This document shows, in pieces, positions 22,256 to 34,121 of a stretch of 64,000 bases of DNA; the first letter of the stretch is position 1, and each line of letters starts with the position of its first letter. This stretch comes from Portevinia maculata (taxonomy: Eukaryota; Arthropoda; Insecta; Diptera; Syrphidae): contig OX454527.1 in assembly GCA_949715645.1 (NCBI GenBank), positions 20,486,865-20,550,864 on the forward strand. The letters are read 5' to 3'. A program made the translations under genes and the position numbers. The notes beneath the pieces were generated by a model. That model did no database searches. It was not told the DNA's origin and saw only the letters and a program-made list of their open reading frames with translations.

Positions 22256-22640
22256 AAACCTATGGAAAGGCTACAGTCCGCTTGGGCTACACATTTTGTC
22301 ATAACCGGTTTTACGTTTTTAAAAGAATTTATCGAAAAAAATCTTTCTTTTTTTTTTGTTAAAAACGCCCCGAAAAGTGGGTGTGGCAAACATCTTTGTA
22401 TAGGCGAATTGTTAGGTTCGATTTCATCTTCATATTTTGCGAAGAACGCGACACTCATTTCCATCAATTTATTCTATAAAACGGTGTTTTTTAAATAGTG
22501 GGCGTGTCAGTTGGCTGATTTTAAAAATCTTAGCACTTGCTTATTTCTGGCCCTTGAGTATATTTTCCTAACAGTAACAAAAAATGATTTTTCCCACAAT
22601 TTTGATGCATATACCCCTATGTGCGTCTTTATGCTGGCTG
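22256..22640 (+). repeat. Old diverged DINE-like fragment, H4
   Basis: GGCTACAGTCCGCTTGGGCT at 22269, then AAAAGTGGGTGTGGCAAACA and AGTGGGCGTGTCAGTTGGC follow the order of modules in H1-H3 but are much more diverged. It lies just downstream of H3. Confidence 0.6.
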
Positions 22641-24559
22641 ATATCAAACCTTTGGACCTAATTTTACTCGCTGATTGAGTTTGAGGCCAGCCGCAGAAAT
22701 AACCGCTTTTCTCGGGATTTTGTTGCTTCGGCTATGCGTCCTTTTTGGTTTTTTTCCATAGTTTCAGGGATCTGCAGGATAGTTGATTACAACAGTCTTA
22801 CTTCTATTCAGCCTCCTTGCTATTTCCGGGCTGAGAGTCCCAACTCCTTGAAAGTATATATTTCTCCTTTTTCTTTCGCTGACAAAGACTTACCGGAACC
22901 CATTTGTGTTAAAGAAAGGAAGAAAAGAAAATTAGTTTGCAAAAAAAGCCTCGATGTGAACTCCTGCAATGCAATGGCCTCACCCAAGTGGCGCACCTTT
23001 TTATACTCTTTTTCACTATTTCATTATTTGATTTTATGGAATTCTAATCTACGTTTATAATTAGCCCTTAAATTGTACTGGGAAAATACGTACCTACTCC
23101 CAGGTAGTAAATGTTTCCGGTTAGACAAATTCTAACAGGTATACATGGTAAATATCGGTTGCGAATATTGTCGCCTCATCCTAGTGATTGGCAGTTTAAA
23201 TACACACATCTTTTTTTTTATTTACAGGTAAGTGCGGTTTTTTGACTATTCTATGGATTTTACTTGGTAGTAAGTGAGGTAAGTTTGTCTATCTAGTTAT
23301 ATCAGAGGGTTTTTGAGTCTGTAATCTTCTTTATGAATCGTTCATGACTTTCATGACTTTGACAACAGTAAAGGCAATTACATCCAAGATGCATGACGCG
23401 GCAAATAGTTCATACGTGGCCACTGAGCTTAAGTGTTTGTTCTGAATGTTTGCTTAGTCATTTATATCGCACAGAAAAATTTGGTGTCGAGGTCGAATCG
23501 GGTTGACTAGTCAACAAATATATATATACAAGTGACTCGGCGCATAAAGTTGATACACGCAACAAAAATATAAATACCAAAAACCTTTTTCAGTTCGATG
23601 TATTTTTGTGTGATAACACAATTACAGTTAGGCTGCTGAATGAACAACAGTAACTTGTGATTGCTGCCAAGAGAAGTAGGGGCTGGAGTAACAGCGATGT
23701 TTCACGGCTTGCCGCAACTTATCTTCAGACTTCTTTTTTGTTTGAGTCAATATCGTCTTGTTTTTGTTTGTGCCACAAACATTTTTGGCGTCAACGAATT
23801 GCGCATCTTCTTGTAAATAGATAAATAATAGATGTTCTGTGCCAGTTCTTCGATTCGAATTCCCAAAATAGGATGAATTGATTCGAGTATTAATGGGCTC
23901 GAGTACTAGTGGACCCGAATATAAAAAAATCGAGCTCGAGTTCCATCACTATACTGCAATGATGTTTAAGACGGCGTGTATGTCCAGGATTTAAATGTGA
24001 AAATTGTCAGCGGTAGTAATCGACCAACTCTTTGGGAGCTTATGGAATCAACACTTAACATAGTTGGGATCGGCGCCGAGAGCAGGCTCTGTCAGGCAAC
24101 CCCACTACGACTGAGATGATGCTTTCGTAGTATTTACTTATGGCTTAGCCCTCATCATAGAACGAATTATGGCAAAAATGAGCCTATTGGTTGCATGAAT
24201 AGAATCTATAATTTACATGATCATGTGGTGGGCCTGCATGTTGTAAAATTAAGTGCATGTTAGTTAGTTATGACTGAGGACAGAAAATCTTTACCGTAGG
24301 TGTGTAGTACCTAGAACACAGGCCAACTTCGGCGATGGAATCGGAGTTTCTATTTGCAGAGCTCCTTTGTCTGTTTACTTGGCCATCGGTCCAAGGTGCA
24401 AATAAGGACGCATCCCATACCCGGACCTGATAGTAGAAGCACTTGATCCTATTTGCTCGAAACAAACTTTTAAGCGGTGCTTTTGAGTTCTTCCAGATAG
24501 ACTGGAATGGAACTTTTAGAGGTGAAATACCTTTGGAGCTGGCGATGCCATCGTTTGCT
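22641..24559. other. Unassigned intergenic DNA
   Basis: An open frame at 22734-23060 (+, 108 codons) has no recognisable domain. Some pieces near 24000-24560 may be very old I-clade LINE sequence leading into the RNase H remnant, but motifs are too weak to call. Confidence 0.3.
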
Positions 24560-25150
24560 TGGATTCGTACCTCATAGATTGTGGATCCCGGAGCAGGAGT
24601 CTAATCTAAAGAATGACAGATAAGACAATCTGCAGCCTTCGGTGGACAAACAACTATTTTGCAGCCAGAATCTTTTTGATTGCCCCTGCCGCTAATATTA
24701 TTTTGAAGAGAAAGGAAAAAGGTGCTACCGTATACATCTGATATCAAGCCTGTTCGTCAGCTTGGATTACGTCCAAAACTTTTGAGGAAGCCATCGCTAA
24801 GCTAAACAGATTGGGAAGGTATAATTGTGTAATACTGACCTAGGTTCCTCTGAACACATGTATCCCGGGGAATGAAGGGGCGGATGCTGTGGCCAAGATA
24901 TGCTCATCGTCAGCCATCATTGGCTGACTTCTACAATCCACAGAATAACGCTCGTCTGTTCATTAGTGCAATATGACTGAGGCTGTACGTCTATAGCATA
25001 CCGAATATTGGCATGATCTTGCCTTGATCGGTCACAAAACTGGCAGAGCAAAGTATCTACCCGGACTGAATAGGAAACACTTTATATCCTAAGTTGGTCT
25101 TGTCACTAGTTGGTCAGAGGCTCTTTTTCACGAATTTGAACTGGCTAACA
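24560..25150 (+). pseudogene. I-clade LINE RNase H remnant
   Basis: Near 24845-24900 one frame reads CIPGNEGADAVAKI. This matches the GIPGNE-ADELAK block of LINE RNase H domains that carries the last catalytic aspartate. Upstream and downstream frames are broken by stops. Only the RNase H neighbourhood is convincing. Confidence 0.55.
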
Positions 25151-25215
25151 TTTGAAGCCTTCACGTTAAAGAACCTATCTCAAAGAAAATGAACGGCTCA
25201 GTTGGTACTGTTATT
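25151..25215 (+). pseudogene. Short RTE fragment (uninterrupted site)
   Basis: GAAGCCTTCACGTTAAAGAA, then CCTATCTCAAAGAAAATGAA and GGCTCAGTTGGTACTGT correspond to the sequences bordering LINE J1 at 16088-16127 and 20969-20988, here joined with no insertion. It encodes the PISKKM block of RTE reverse transcriptase. Confidence 0.65.
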
Positions 25216-25229
25216 CTCCAATTTTAAGC

Positions 25230-25625
25230 AATTTTGTCTTTTTTTTTACAACCGCATGAAAATTTCTCTCCGATTGTGTCCGACAACTATTCGTGTGGAA
25301 CATTTTGGGATGTGAGACGTTCTACACTGGAGCACTCAGTCTCAATACTGACACACCACTTTTCTGAAATTTTTTCGTTTTTCCAAGAAAATCGAGTAGG
25401 CGCTGAAAAGATAAGGAGCCTAGATTTACAGCACTTACCACATCAAACCCAAATACCTGTCACCTGGTACGAGCAAAAGCAAGACAATCACAAAGGAAAT
25501 GTTCCGCAGTGTCATAGCTTTCTCCACAGTCTTCGCAGTTGGTGGTATTGCTTAGTCCTAGCACCTTAAGTTGCGTAATGGCCCCTAAGAAGGCCAGTAA
25601 TTTGGCTGCATTCTTCTCTGTTGAA
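25230..25625 (-). pseudogene. I-clade LINE C-terminal fragment
   Basis: In minus orientation it parallels 43500-43880, the C-terminal cysteine/histidine region (NCEDCGESYDTAEHFLCDCL-like). The shared plus-strand block AATGTTCCGCAGTGTCATAG is nearly identical in both. Frames are broken. Confidence 0.65.
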
Positions 25626-25647
25626 ATACAACAGAAGAATTCGTTAA

Positions 25648-26500
25648 GTTAATTGGAGTAGTAAGCCCCAAAGATCCGGCTTTTGTCGCTGGCCATCGCC
25701 CTTGCAACGTACCTTCGAGTAACCTTAATGAGGAAATTGTCAATCCTATTCAACTGAGCCCCTTCGTATAGGACCTTGTTGTGATAGTATTTTATATAGT
25801 TGGATTCAGGCGTTCTAAGATATTGTCTCTCCAAAACCCGAATCTTTTAAATATAACCAGGCGCTATATTAAACCACAATGGACAGCCATAAGCGATGAT
25901 CGGCCTTATACGGGCCACGTAGCATATGACCTGCTATGAAACAGTCTCCTTGTCAGATCATAAGCCTTCTTGGCCCCAGCAAGGCAAGCAACTATACCCA
26001 GATATCTAACTACGCTTTTCACTGCCAATGGCTGCCCATTTTGTCCAATAATGGCCAATGTCTTCCAGCTTTTTCTGGTATCCCTATAGAGACCCCCAGC
26101 CAATGTTGTTCTGAACAAGATTGTTTCCGTCTTCTGAAAGTTGATTTTCAACTTCCAGTCGTCGCAATATCCCTAGATTTGATCGAAGTCACGCTGCAAA
26201 AGGATATTAATGACCTCGATTTTAGGACCTGATCTGTATGCCACCAAATCATCGGCATACGCTATAGCATGTCTGAGTGAACCTACCAGATCACTCGTGT
26301 AAATGTTAAACAGGATCGGAGAATTGACCGCCCCCTGCTGTAAACCGTTTTTAATTTCAAAGATTCTGCTCGAAGTCACGTTGCCACATTTGACAACGAA
26401 CTGCTTGCCCATATGCATGTTGAAAATTACATATAGCAAAGGTTTCTGCATCCTCCGCCTGGTCAACTTGTAGAAAAAACCCGTACTGCGCTCGACCAAT
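25648..26500 (-). pseudogene. Internal fragment of jockey-clade LINE (same family as 46695-52666)
   Basis: The minus strand matches the reverse transcriptase region of the intact ORF2. It has VVKCGNVTSSR, GLQQGAVNSPILFNIYTSDL and AIAYADDLVAYRSGPKIEV at 26173-26499, then KINFQKTETILFRT at 25906-26151 and the region near ARAMASDKSRIFGAYY at 25649-25834. Deletions and frameshifts are present, and both the 5' and 3' ends are missing. Confidence 0.85.
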
Positions 26501-28755
26501 AAACTTTACTCGTATTTATTTGGATCGAATCAACCCTACTCATGCCTTGTACACTGTAACCACCATTTGAACAAAAACAGGGAACAAACAAATGCAATAA
26601 TTTAATTGCGGATTCCACAATACCTGCTTCGGCTCTCCACAATTAGAGTTTCGAGTCTCTCTTGAAATTAAATCGAAAAAGTTTCCGCACGTAGCTAGTC
26701 CCACGTATACCGGTGTCAGACCAAAGTAAACCCGCAACAAATTTAAAACAACATTGAAGAGAAAACTCGCAAAAATCTATACGACCATACCACAGCAAGT
26801 ATTCAATGGCATCCTTCGTCCTTTGTGTCATGTAAAAATCCCCAAAAAAATAACGAAAAATGAGCACATTTCTTATCTCTCTAGTAGTCAGTAAATGGTA
26901 TCCCATTAGTCTCACTTACAATGGAGTTAAAATTGGATAACAGAATATTCTATGCCAAAGGCTCATATCATAGCCCAGCCAGCCATCGCTGTGCTAAGCA
27001 AAGAAAAATATTGGTTGTGTATACGCTACGTCGGTCGTTGTGTCCGGGAGGAGCGAAACATTAAATTCAATCATACATTGTTGGAAATTTCGACGACAGT
27101 GTGCGGTAAAAAGAAGGACTAGAACGTTATTTCTTCAAACTCTCCTTCTGGTTTACTTTCCATTAGCTATTTGTCCTTGATGTGTGCCAATGACTAAGTT
27201 TGTGAGATCCTTTTTAGGGAAAGGTGTGAGTGAGTGCGAAAGTATATCCAAATAATAAATTAAATATACCCGCTCGTAACATGATGTAGCTTCCCGCAAC
27301 GGAAAAATAGAATTAGGGAAAGCTGTATCATGTAAAACCACAGAAGAGAAAAAAAGCGCGCAAAAAAGCTTTCTTTCTGCCCACCGACACCATTGGAAAG
27401 AGGCTGCTTTTTCTGTTGGCTGTATACGCTCCAGAGAATGTGCTACTGCTACTCTCTTTGGCTCTCTCATCTTGAATTGAACTTGAAATCGAAAAGTTTG
27501 TAAGACCAACAAAAAGCTCGAACAAAATATTTTCGAAGGTCGAGCAACCAGGCAATAACAACCACCCCACAGCCTGCCTCAACAAACGTCAACTTCGCTC
27601 CGACGACGCCAACAATACGAAGACCTCATATGGCATCCAAGTTTTCAGTTTCGATTGGACGCTCCTATCCGGTAGTTCGTGGGTTTTTCAATTTCGCTTG
27701 CCGTATTGCGAAATTTACGTCGATTGGCTTAGGCGCGCGCAAAATTTGCGGTCGTCCTCGCGTTTTCTAGGCGAGTTTTAACGATTCGTGTACTTCCTGA
27801 AAAATATAGAAAAACATTTCTCCTCGTTTGGCCATAATTTTTGTTAGTAAACAAGAGTGCGACGGCGACGGCGACCACAGTGAAAGACGGAGGGTGTTAA
27901 AGCAGTAGTTGACAACCGTCCGAATCAAGCGCGTGTCCCACAACAAGGATCTGATCGAATAGTGTCCTTTTCCGCTGTTTCTTTTATATGGTACGAGTAC
28001 TTGTATGCTGATGGGTGTGTTTGAAATAAATTCAGTCAGTCAGTAGTGGAAAGATAAATATCTGCTCCCTTTCTTGTTATCCTTATGATTTACGATGCAA
28101 ATTTGATTCCTTTCCTCATGTTCCCCAAACGCCCATGAGTCTTCAAAGGTCAGATGGTGCTTGCACGCATATTAATCCACACTGTTGTTCAAAGCTGAAG
28201 GTTTCGCTTCGCATACATTAATATTTTTGCGGATTTCGCCGTATTCGGCAGTGATGTAATTAAATTTGCCAAATTGAGGGGTTTTGAGGGATTGGGTGAG
28301 TGCGTAACATGGATTTATGTTTGCAAACCGTATTATGTTCTGCCATCTATAGTCCTGTAAGCAGGTAACATTTTTGATTATGTATTTGTTTTGCTTTTAC
28401 GGTCGGTAGTGCTACAATTTCCGACCGGAATTCGAATCAGAAAATTGCATTTGCATATTTATTGGTCCCGAGAGATAGAAGTAAATTGAAGGAAGCCTCA
28501 ACACAAAATATTTTAAATTGAGAAAATTGTCTATCCATACCAGAGTAGTGCAACACCGTGTTCTATGTTAATCGTATGCGCCTCTTTAAAATGTAAATGA
28601 ATACTGCCGTGGCTCCATTAGCCTGATTTAAATGAGTTTTTATGATGTCAACTCAGAGATTAGTTAGGCTGGACGTCTATTTCCTTTCGGTGTACCAGCC
28701 GGCTGTTAATTTTCAGGGACTATAAGCATCACTAATTAGTGCTGTTAGAATTAAC
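26501..28755. other. Low-repeat region; possible host promoter/5' exon near 27600-28030
   Basis: No shared repeats were found. Around 27600-28000 the GC content rises, with GCGACGGCGACGGCGACC and CACAGTGAAAGACGG, and purine-rich sequence follows. In flies this composition often marks a 5' untranslated exon with its promoter. GGTACGAGT at 27991 could be a splice donor. No coding exon is visible, and the minus-strand frames at 27153-27585 look non-coding. This is inference only. Confidence 0.25.
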
Positions 28756-28930
28756 ACTGTCTCAGTGGGTAGTGCGTTGGACTACTGTGCGAAGGGTTTG
28801 AGGTTGGAATCCCACAGAGAAACACGTAGTAAAAGTTCATTATCTGCCCTACCTTTTGCGAAAGTCATTAGTAAAGAATGTTGTGGAAAGTTTCTAAAAT
28901 TTGCCGGCGTAAAACTGTAGGTCCCTCTCA
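28756..28930 (+). mobile_element. tRNA-derived SINE fragment
   Basis: CTCAGTGGGTAGTGCGTTGG (box A-like) and GAGGTTGGAATCCCAC (box B-like) are spaced as in a tRNA. The downstream body (CTGCCCTACCTTTTGCGAA, AAATTTGCCGGCG) resembles the body after the tRNA-like head at 41018. It is probably the same SINE family, diverged. Confidence 0.5.
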
Positions 28931-29289
28931 ACCTACAGCTAAAACTTTGGATTTGTATACAAAATCGTTAGTTTTATCCTATTGGCTTATTGGAATAGTT
29001 AAAAACTATTTTCAATGTCAAAAATGAATTTGACAGCCAAAACAACAACCGATTTGCATGCTAAATTTGTGTGAGTTGGGGAGTGGCGTAAAATAACGCC
29101 AGTCAAAATAAAATAACGAATGAAGTGTATGCATTTGGCATTATTTCACTTTCCATTGGTGCTATTTTCATCAATTTGCTTATAAATTAGACACAGCACC
29201 TATGTACCCTTGCAACTACTCCAAATACAACGGTGACCCTAAGCAGAGGGTTGCAGGGGCAGCATGCGAATTGAAACTGAATCCAAACT

Positions 29290-29640
29290 AAAACTAGCAT
29301 GGAGCTTTGAAACACGCGGCGTAGCACCTCCATATAAGTCGAAGAGGTGTTCAGAGTTTTAAATCCTTTTACCCGTGAAACGGGCCACCAAAGTTCTGTT
29401 ATCTGTTGAACTATTTCACACCTAACAAGCTTTTGAAACACGCCGTGTAGTGGTACTCTGAGCACATGCATGTGAGGCCGAAGGCCGGACTTGTTTAAGT
29501 CAAAGAGGTGTCCAGAGCTTTTAGTAGGAAGGCGCACTGATAACAGTTCCTGTGTCTTCGCCGGTAAAAAGGTTTACAATCTCGGACACCTCTTCAACTT
29601 ATACACCGGCCGGCCGTCGGGAGCACATGCAGGTGTGTAG
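29290..29640. repeat. Unidentified block with direct and inverted internal repeats
   Basis: GAAACACGC(G/C)G(C/T)GTAG occurs at ~29309 and ~29433, each followed by AAGTC(G/A)AAGAGGTGT(T/C)CAGAG. An inverted relative, GGACACCTCTTCAACTTATA, lies at 29583, and GAGCACATGCA(T/G)GTG occurs at 29460 and 29620. No coding potential was found. It may be part of a fold-back element; the SINE at 29739 is inserted just beyond it. Confidence 0.5.
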
Positions 29641-29724
29641 CTGCTTAAATTTGCTGTTTGGAATCGACTCACGTTACAGTGTGGATCTATTTCATGAAAA
29701 AGTTATTGGTTACCCCAGAATAGT

Positions 29725-29738
29725 AATAGAGGGGTATA
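29725..29738. repeat. Left target-site duplication of SINE
   Basis: AATAGAGGGGTATA is repeated exactly at 29946-29959, on the far side of the poly-A tail. Confidence 0.9.
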
Positions 29739-29945
29739 GGGTGGCGACGGTGTAGAGGTTAGTGTGTTGGCTTGTGACCCGTGCGGTGCAGGTTCAATCC
29801 CCATGGGGAACAACAACATACGCCACCCATTCACATGCCTCTACACCAAAAGAAGGATTTCTGCCTGGTAGTACAGTGGATCGTTACCGAATCTGAGTGC
29901 TCTGGGGTTCGGATTTCCTTTTAAAAAAAAAAAAAAAAAAAAAAA
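29739..29945 (+). mobile_element. Complete tRNA-derived SINE with poly-A tail
   Basis: The head (GGTGTAGAGGTTAGTGTGTT, box A region) and box B (GGTTCAATCCC at 29791-29801) form a tRNA-like RNA polymerase III promoter. A body of about 120 bp follows, then an A run of over 20 bases ending at 29945. Perfect 14-bp duplications flank it, the hallmark of LINE-mediated retrotransposition. The uninterrupted A tail suggests a young insertion. It encodes no protein and would depend on a LINE partner. Confidence 0.85.
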
Positions 29946-30345
29946 AATAGAGGGGTATATTTGTTAGGCACAAAGTTAAATTTTGCAGCATCGAACCTAG
30001 TGGAGTCAACTTCTAAATATTCAAGTAGCATTTCTAACAGCTACTAAAGGACATCACGCAGAGAGAGTGATAGGGCAAGGAGAGAACCCACCTCCTGTCA
30101 ATGAAAACTTGATTCCAGCACCTAGTGTAGACGATTTTAGCCTAGCCCGTACAAAATCTAAAGAACAACAAGGCCGCCAGATCTAACTCTGAGGGTATCT
30201 TGTCCGGTCGAACTGCTTTTCGTTTTTTGTAGGCTTTGACCGCGATGTCTTACCAGTGGCGCACTTCACATTCGAGGGTAATATTTTGGTATCGCCTATT
30301 CAACAAATCATCAACCAGGTGTGTAAAGAAGAAACTATGCCGACG

Positions 30346-32285
30346 CACTGTGGCGCCTTTTTGCAAAAGTGCCTGTAAAATGAGATTTTCGTCTGTGCTT
30401 AAAATCCAAAACTAATTTATTTACTGGATTAGTATATATTGGAAGCTTTAAAAGCCGAAAGAAATTTTAAAATCGGTCGAAGGATTCGGATGATACAGGT
30501 GGCCAAAGTTTCCTTATTTTTAAAATCAAAGAAAAAATATTTGTTTTGTGAAAAGTTTCAGAGTTTCGGCGTTAAAATCTAAAAACCTTGTTTAAAAATT
30601 ATATTTTTTTTTATTTGAGCTTGTAAAAAGGACCATTTGTATTACAATTATGATCCAATTTTTTTGTAATTGTGAAGTTTAAAATTTTCGAAAAGCTGTT
30701 TTTGGCTCAATTTTTTGACTTTGATTTGAGTTATAAAAAATCCTTTAGGAGTCTTTGGTCTAAACTCAACGGAAATTTAATCTTTGACTATATCTGAAAC
30801 ATTTACTAAGAAAACCAGCTGCCAGTTTTTACCTATTTGCGGTTTAGAGAGATTTTATTAAAGAAGGTTATTTTTATTCATTTATGGCTTTTATTTTATT
30901 ATATTCTTAAAAATGCAAATGATAATAAAAACATTATTTTTACATGTAAAAATGTATTCTTTACTACATATTATTAATATTTTAAGGTCCTCCGGTCACT
31001 ACATACATTTTTTTTTTCGATAAAGCATACAGAAGAAGAATTATTCACAGGTTTAAAAAATAAATATAACCTTTAAGCTGACAATTGGGCACTTGAAGGA
31101 ATAGCTAAATTCGATAAAAAATGTTCATCATTTTTTCTAAACGCTAATTTTTAAAGCAAAATGATTGTTGGTTGTCAAATGTTCTTTGCATTGATTTTGA
31201 ATGAATAGATGAAACGGATAATTTACCAAGTACATCAAATAATTCTAGAGGAAGGCCAAGGAAATATACAACGGAGTGCTCGTCATTTACAAAGAAGCCG
31301 AAATTGATCAATGCTACTGAAGACATCACCACTGAAAATCTTTCAACAGCCAGTTATAAAGTATAATAAGGATCATGAGAAGCGAAAGGCCGATATAACC
31401 AAGGCAGTATCAGTAGCAAGTCCAATAAGACTTGAAAGGATTAGAGAAAGTATTCGCACTCATAGAAATCCCATCACGTATGAAAGTGCAAACGCCTTAG
31501 CCTTGTTTATGGATCTGGGACTAACAAAAGAAAAGTATATATTAAGAAGTTCCTTTATGAGACACAACGTAAATGTTCTCCTATCTTATAAAACCATAAC
31601 ACTCACGAAAAAAGCATCAGTTCCAGATAATTGTGAATAATATCCAGATAATATCTGCCAGAGTCAGCCTTCAAAACAGCTTGGATCACACAACCAGAAG
31701 AATTTTGAAAGCCAAGAGTGAACAGGAATTAATTTCACTTCCAAAAAAATTGACTTTACAAAGCAAGTGGGGCTGTGATGAATCATCTGCGTGAACATGA
31801 AATTCTGGTACAGGGTGTAAAGCATTTTTCATAAATTTTATTATTTTATAGCACTTAACATACTTTCTCTACACCTTGACTTAAAATGTACCACTGAAGT
31901 AGTATATTTTAACTCGTAATATGCAGCAAAATAATAAAAATAATAAAAAAAAAGGCTTTTGATACACATGCAGAAATATTTAAAAAATGTATTGATTGTT
32001 TACTTTTATGTACCACTATGGCTTTGTTTGACTTTAAGACACCCTGTTTTTACTTCAGTTATTTACTATTGACATTTTTTTAGGTAAATTATTAAGTCCA
32101 TTTCTTATTGGGCGAAAGTCGTATTTCAGCAGAAAATTCTGAAACACCCTTTAAATATTTTTTCTTAGAATTCACAAAATGTATAGCTTTGGAAATTTCC
32201 TTCAAGCTGAAAAAAAAATTATCACGATATCTTTGTTTACGAGCTATGATTTTTGCAACCAAAAAAGTCAATATGCGCCACTGTG
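30346..32285 (+). mobile_element. Transib-like (RAG1-related) transposon, copy A, internally deleted
   Basis: The left end is CACTGTGGCGCCTTTTTGC at 30346, preceded by CGACG. The right end, read inward, is CACAGTGGCGCATATTGAC, followed on the plus strand by CGGCG (32286-32290). The CAC(A/T)GTG termini and GC-rich 5-bp duplications are typical of Transib elements, whose ends resemble RAG recombination signals. It carries the N-terminal part of a transposase (31311-31790), then jumps to 3' non-coding sequence shared with copy B. At 1.94 kb it is non-autonomous. The two flanking pentamers differ at one base (see findings). Confidence 0.72.
31311..31790 (+). pseudogene. Transib-like transposase, N-terminal part
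   Basis: The frame 31311-31640 contains ANALALFMDLGLTKEKYILR and NVNVLLSYKTIT, a conserved N-terminal region of Transib-type proteins. A stop follows at ~31640. After a frame change, KLTLQSKWGCDESS is read at 31747-31785. The aspartate of WGCD (31777-31779) is the first catalytic DDE residue, and the normal WGCDGSSGQS is altered here. Coding sequence then ends abruptly at an internal deletion. The homologous catalytic region continues in copy B on the minus strand. Confidence 0.7.
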
Positions 32286-32420
32286 CGGCGGAGCTCATGA
32301 GCACTGGCGACGTCGCAGTGGATGAGTCGCTGATCTCTTTTTCCCATGTTAAGAGACTTTTGATATCAATATTGACGAGATTGTGTAGATCATTATAAGT
32401 ATAGAAGAAAGTTCCCAAAG
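32286..32420 (-). pseudogene. Jockey-clade LINE ORF2 C-terminal scrap at Transib boundary
   Basis: On the minus strand one frame reads RDQRLIH then DVASAHELR, matching RDKRLIRGEDVANAHELL near the end of the intact ORF2 (47340-47420). It ends at CGGCG, exactly where the Transib right end begins. The immediately following LINE codons (TTTTAGTACCGC) are found 8.3 kb away at 40599, beside the other Transib terminus. Confidence 0.65.
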
Positions 32421-32635
32421 GGAGTTTGAATCCAATTGAATGTGGAATGCCTTATGAACCTAGAAGGAGCAGTGTAGTTTCATGTTTGGCGGGTTCATCA
32501 GGCATACAGTTCCCTGGTATGTCTCTATGCCACGGCACCCTGTATATTGAACTGCTCCGCCATCTTTGCAAGAAATGATCGGCAGTCTAGAGGATTTATT
32601 CAATTTATATTTATAGGTTCCAGTGGTGCCAGTGT

Positions 32636-34121
32636 TGCATAAAAGTCAATAATATTTTTAAATATTTCTGCATGTGTATCAAAAGCCTTTTTTTTTATTA
32701 TTTTGCTTCACATTAGAGTGAAAATATACTACATACTTCAGTGGTACATTTTAATTCAAGGTATAAAGAAAGTATGTAAAGTGCTATAAAACAATAAAAT
32801 TTAAGAAAAATGCTTTACACCATTCCAGAATTTCATGGCAAAAAATGTTTTTATTCAAAAAGGTAAAAGTATCTTACTCAAAATAAAACTCAAATGTTAA
32901 TGTTTGCAGTAATTGCAGAGTATTTAAAAACTAGTTCAAGTGAAACAGTAGAGGAAAAAAAAAATATCCATTTAAATTTTGTTTGTGTTGGATACAGTTT
33001 TTTTTTTATTTAGTCAACATAATAAATTATTTCAATAATATATTTCAAGTTTAACAGTGGAGAATAAATAAATTAATAAGTAAAAATAAATAAAAAACTA
33101 GATTTCTTCTATACTTTCGTCAAAGTTCGAGGTAATTTCTAATAAACTAATCATTTCTGGAGAGTTGCGTGCTTTGAGATCTTTTTCAGTTCTAACACGC
33201 TTTAGCGAAGAAATAAGAGGCAAGCATGTTAAATAGGTCTTCATTCTGCCGCATCCTTGAAACCTTGCAGGTACTCGTATTTTGGTACCTATATTTTTTG
33301 TAGTCTTTATTTTTCGATTCCTGAGCTTCTTCTGACAGTTCTCCGATTGGTAAAGACCAATACTCGATTACACTTTGGCCATGAGTCAAAATTTTATGAA
33401 GAGTAAGTGTAAGTTGCTTTTCGGGATACTTTTCTTTCAATAAATTTGTTGTTTCCATTGCATAAACTCCAAATTTTGAACCGTCAACATTTACTCTGCA
33501 GTTTAGAAAGTTAAGTATTACTTGAAGCCTTCTTCATCTCCATATTGATTTCAGTTATACGAGCTGTTACATCTGGTTCTGCAAAAAATCTTCTAGATGT
33601 ATTTCCGTCCTAAGTGTTTCTAAATCTTTGTTTTGGTTTATCCACATCGAGTCCCATTTGCTCGCGAAATTTCCTTTGGATATCTTGCTTCCTTATTCTT
33701 TCTGCCTCCTTAGTTCCAATACATTCATCAATATTTTCTCCATCTTGTTTGAGTGTATGCAAGTTTCAAAATGAATTCCATGCATCTGATTCTGGCATGT
33801 AATGGAGATATTCCATATTCATAATTATGCTCGTCATTTGTTGAAGTTGAAGGGACATGACCGTGTCGAATTTTTTTCAGTGATTTCATTCAACACTTTT
33901 CCGTCTCGGGGAACAATCGAGGCCATAAACATGTTTGCATCCGTTATTGTTTCACCATCACTATTTTTTGTTTATAGGCACTTTGCCCAGATGATCCATC
34001 ACAGCCCCACTTGCTTTGTAACGTCAGAATATTTATTATATGTAGTTAAGGATACATTTTTACATGTAAAAATAAAGTTTTTATGAACACTTGCATTTTT
34101 AAGGATATAATAAAAAAACAT
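32636..34121 (-). mobile_element. Transib-like transposon, copy B, 3' part
   Basis: Copy B runs on the minus strand from its 5' end at 40594. It is interrupted at 34122-40050 by a hAT element, resumes at 34121, and stays recognisable down to ~32636, where homology with copy A stops (its 3' terminus is missing). Shared segments with copy A are 34028-34113 with 30893-30985, and 32640-32850 with 31795-32035. Both are inverted relative to each other. Confidence 0.7.
33190..34025 (-). pseudogene. Transib-like transposase, catalytic and C-terminal part
   Basis: Reading the minus strand from 34022: SKWGCDGSSGQSAYKQK holds the first catalytic aspartate (codon 34000-33998). ISPLHARIRCMEFILKLAYT follows near 33830-33760, then REQMGLDVDKPKQRF, RFFAEPDVTARITEI near 33600, and LHKILTHGQSVIEYW with PIGELSEEAQESKNKDYKKY at 33290-33410. 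The SEE..ES.NK block is the one shared by Transib transposases and RAG1, where its glutamate is catalytic. Several frame changes and stops make it a pseudogene. Family identity is from motif memory and is strong. Confidence 0.75.

Noticed and set aside
27153..27585. Minus-strand ORFs near 27.2-27.6 kb as host genes
   Set aside because: They overlap in different frames, have no domains, and lie in a region with promoter-like rather than coding composition.
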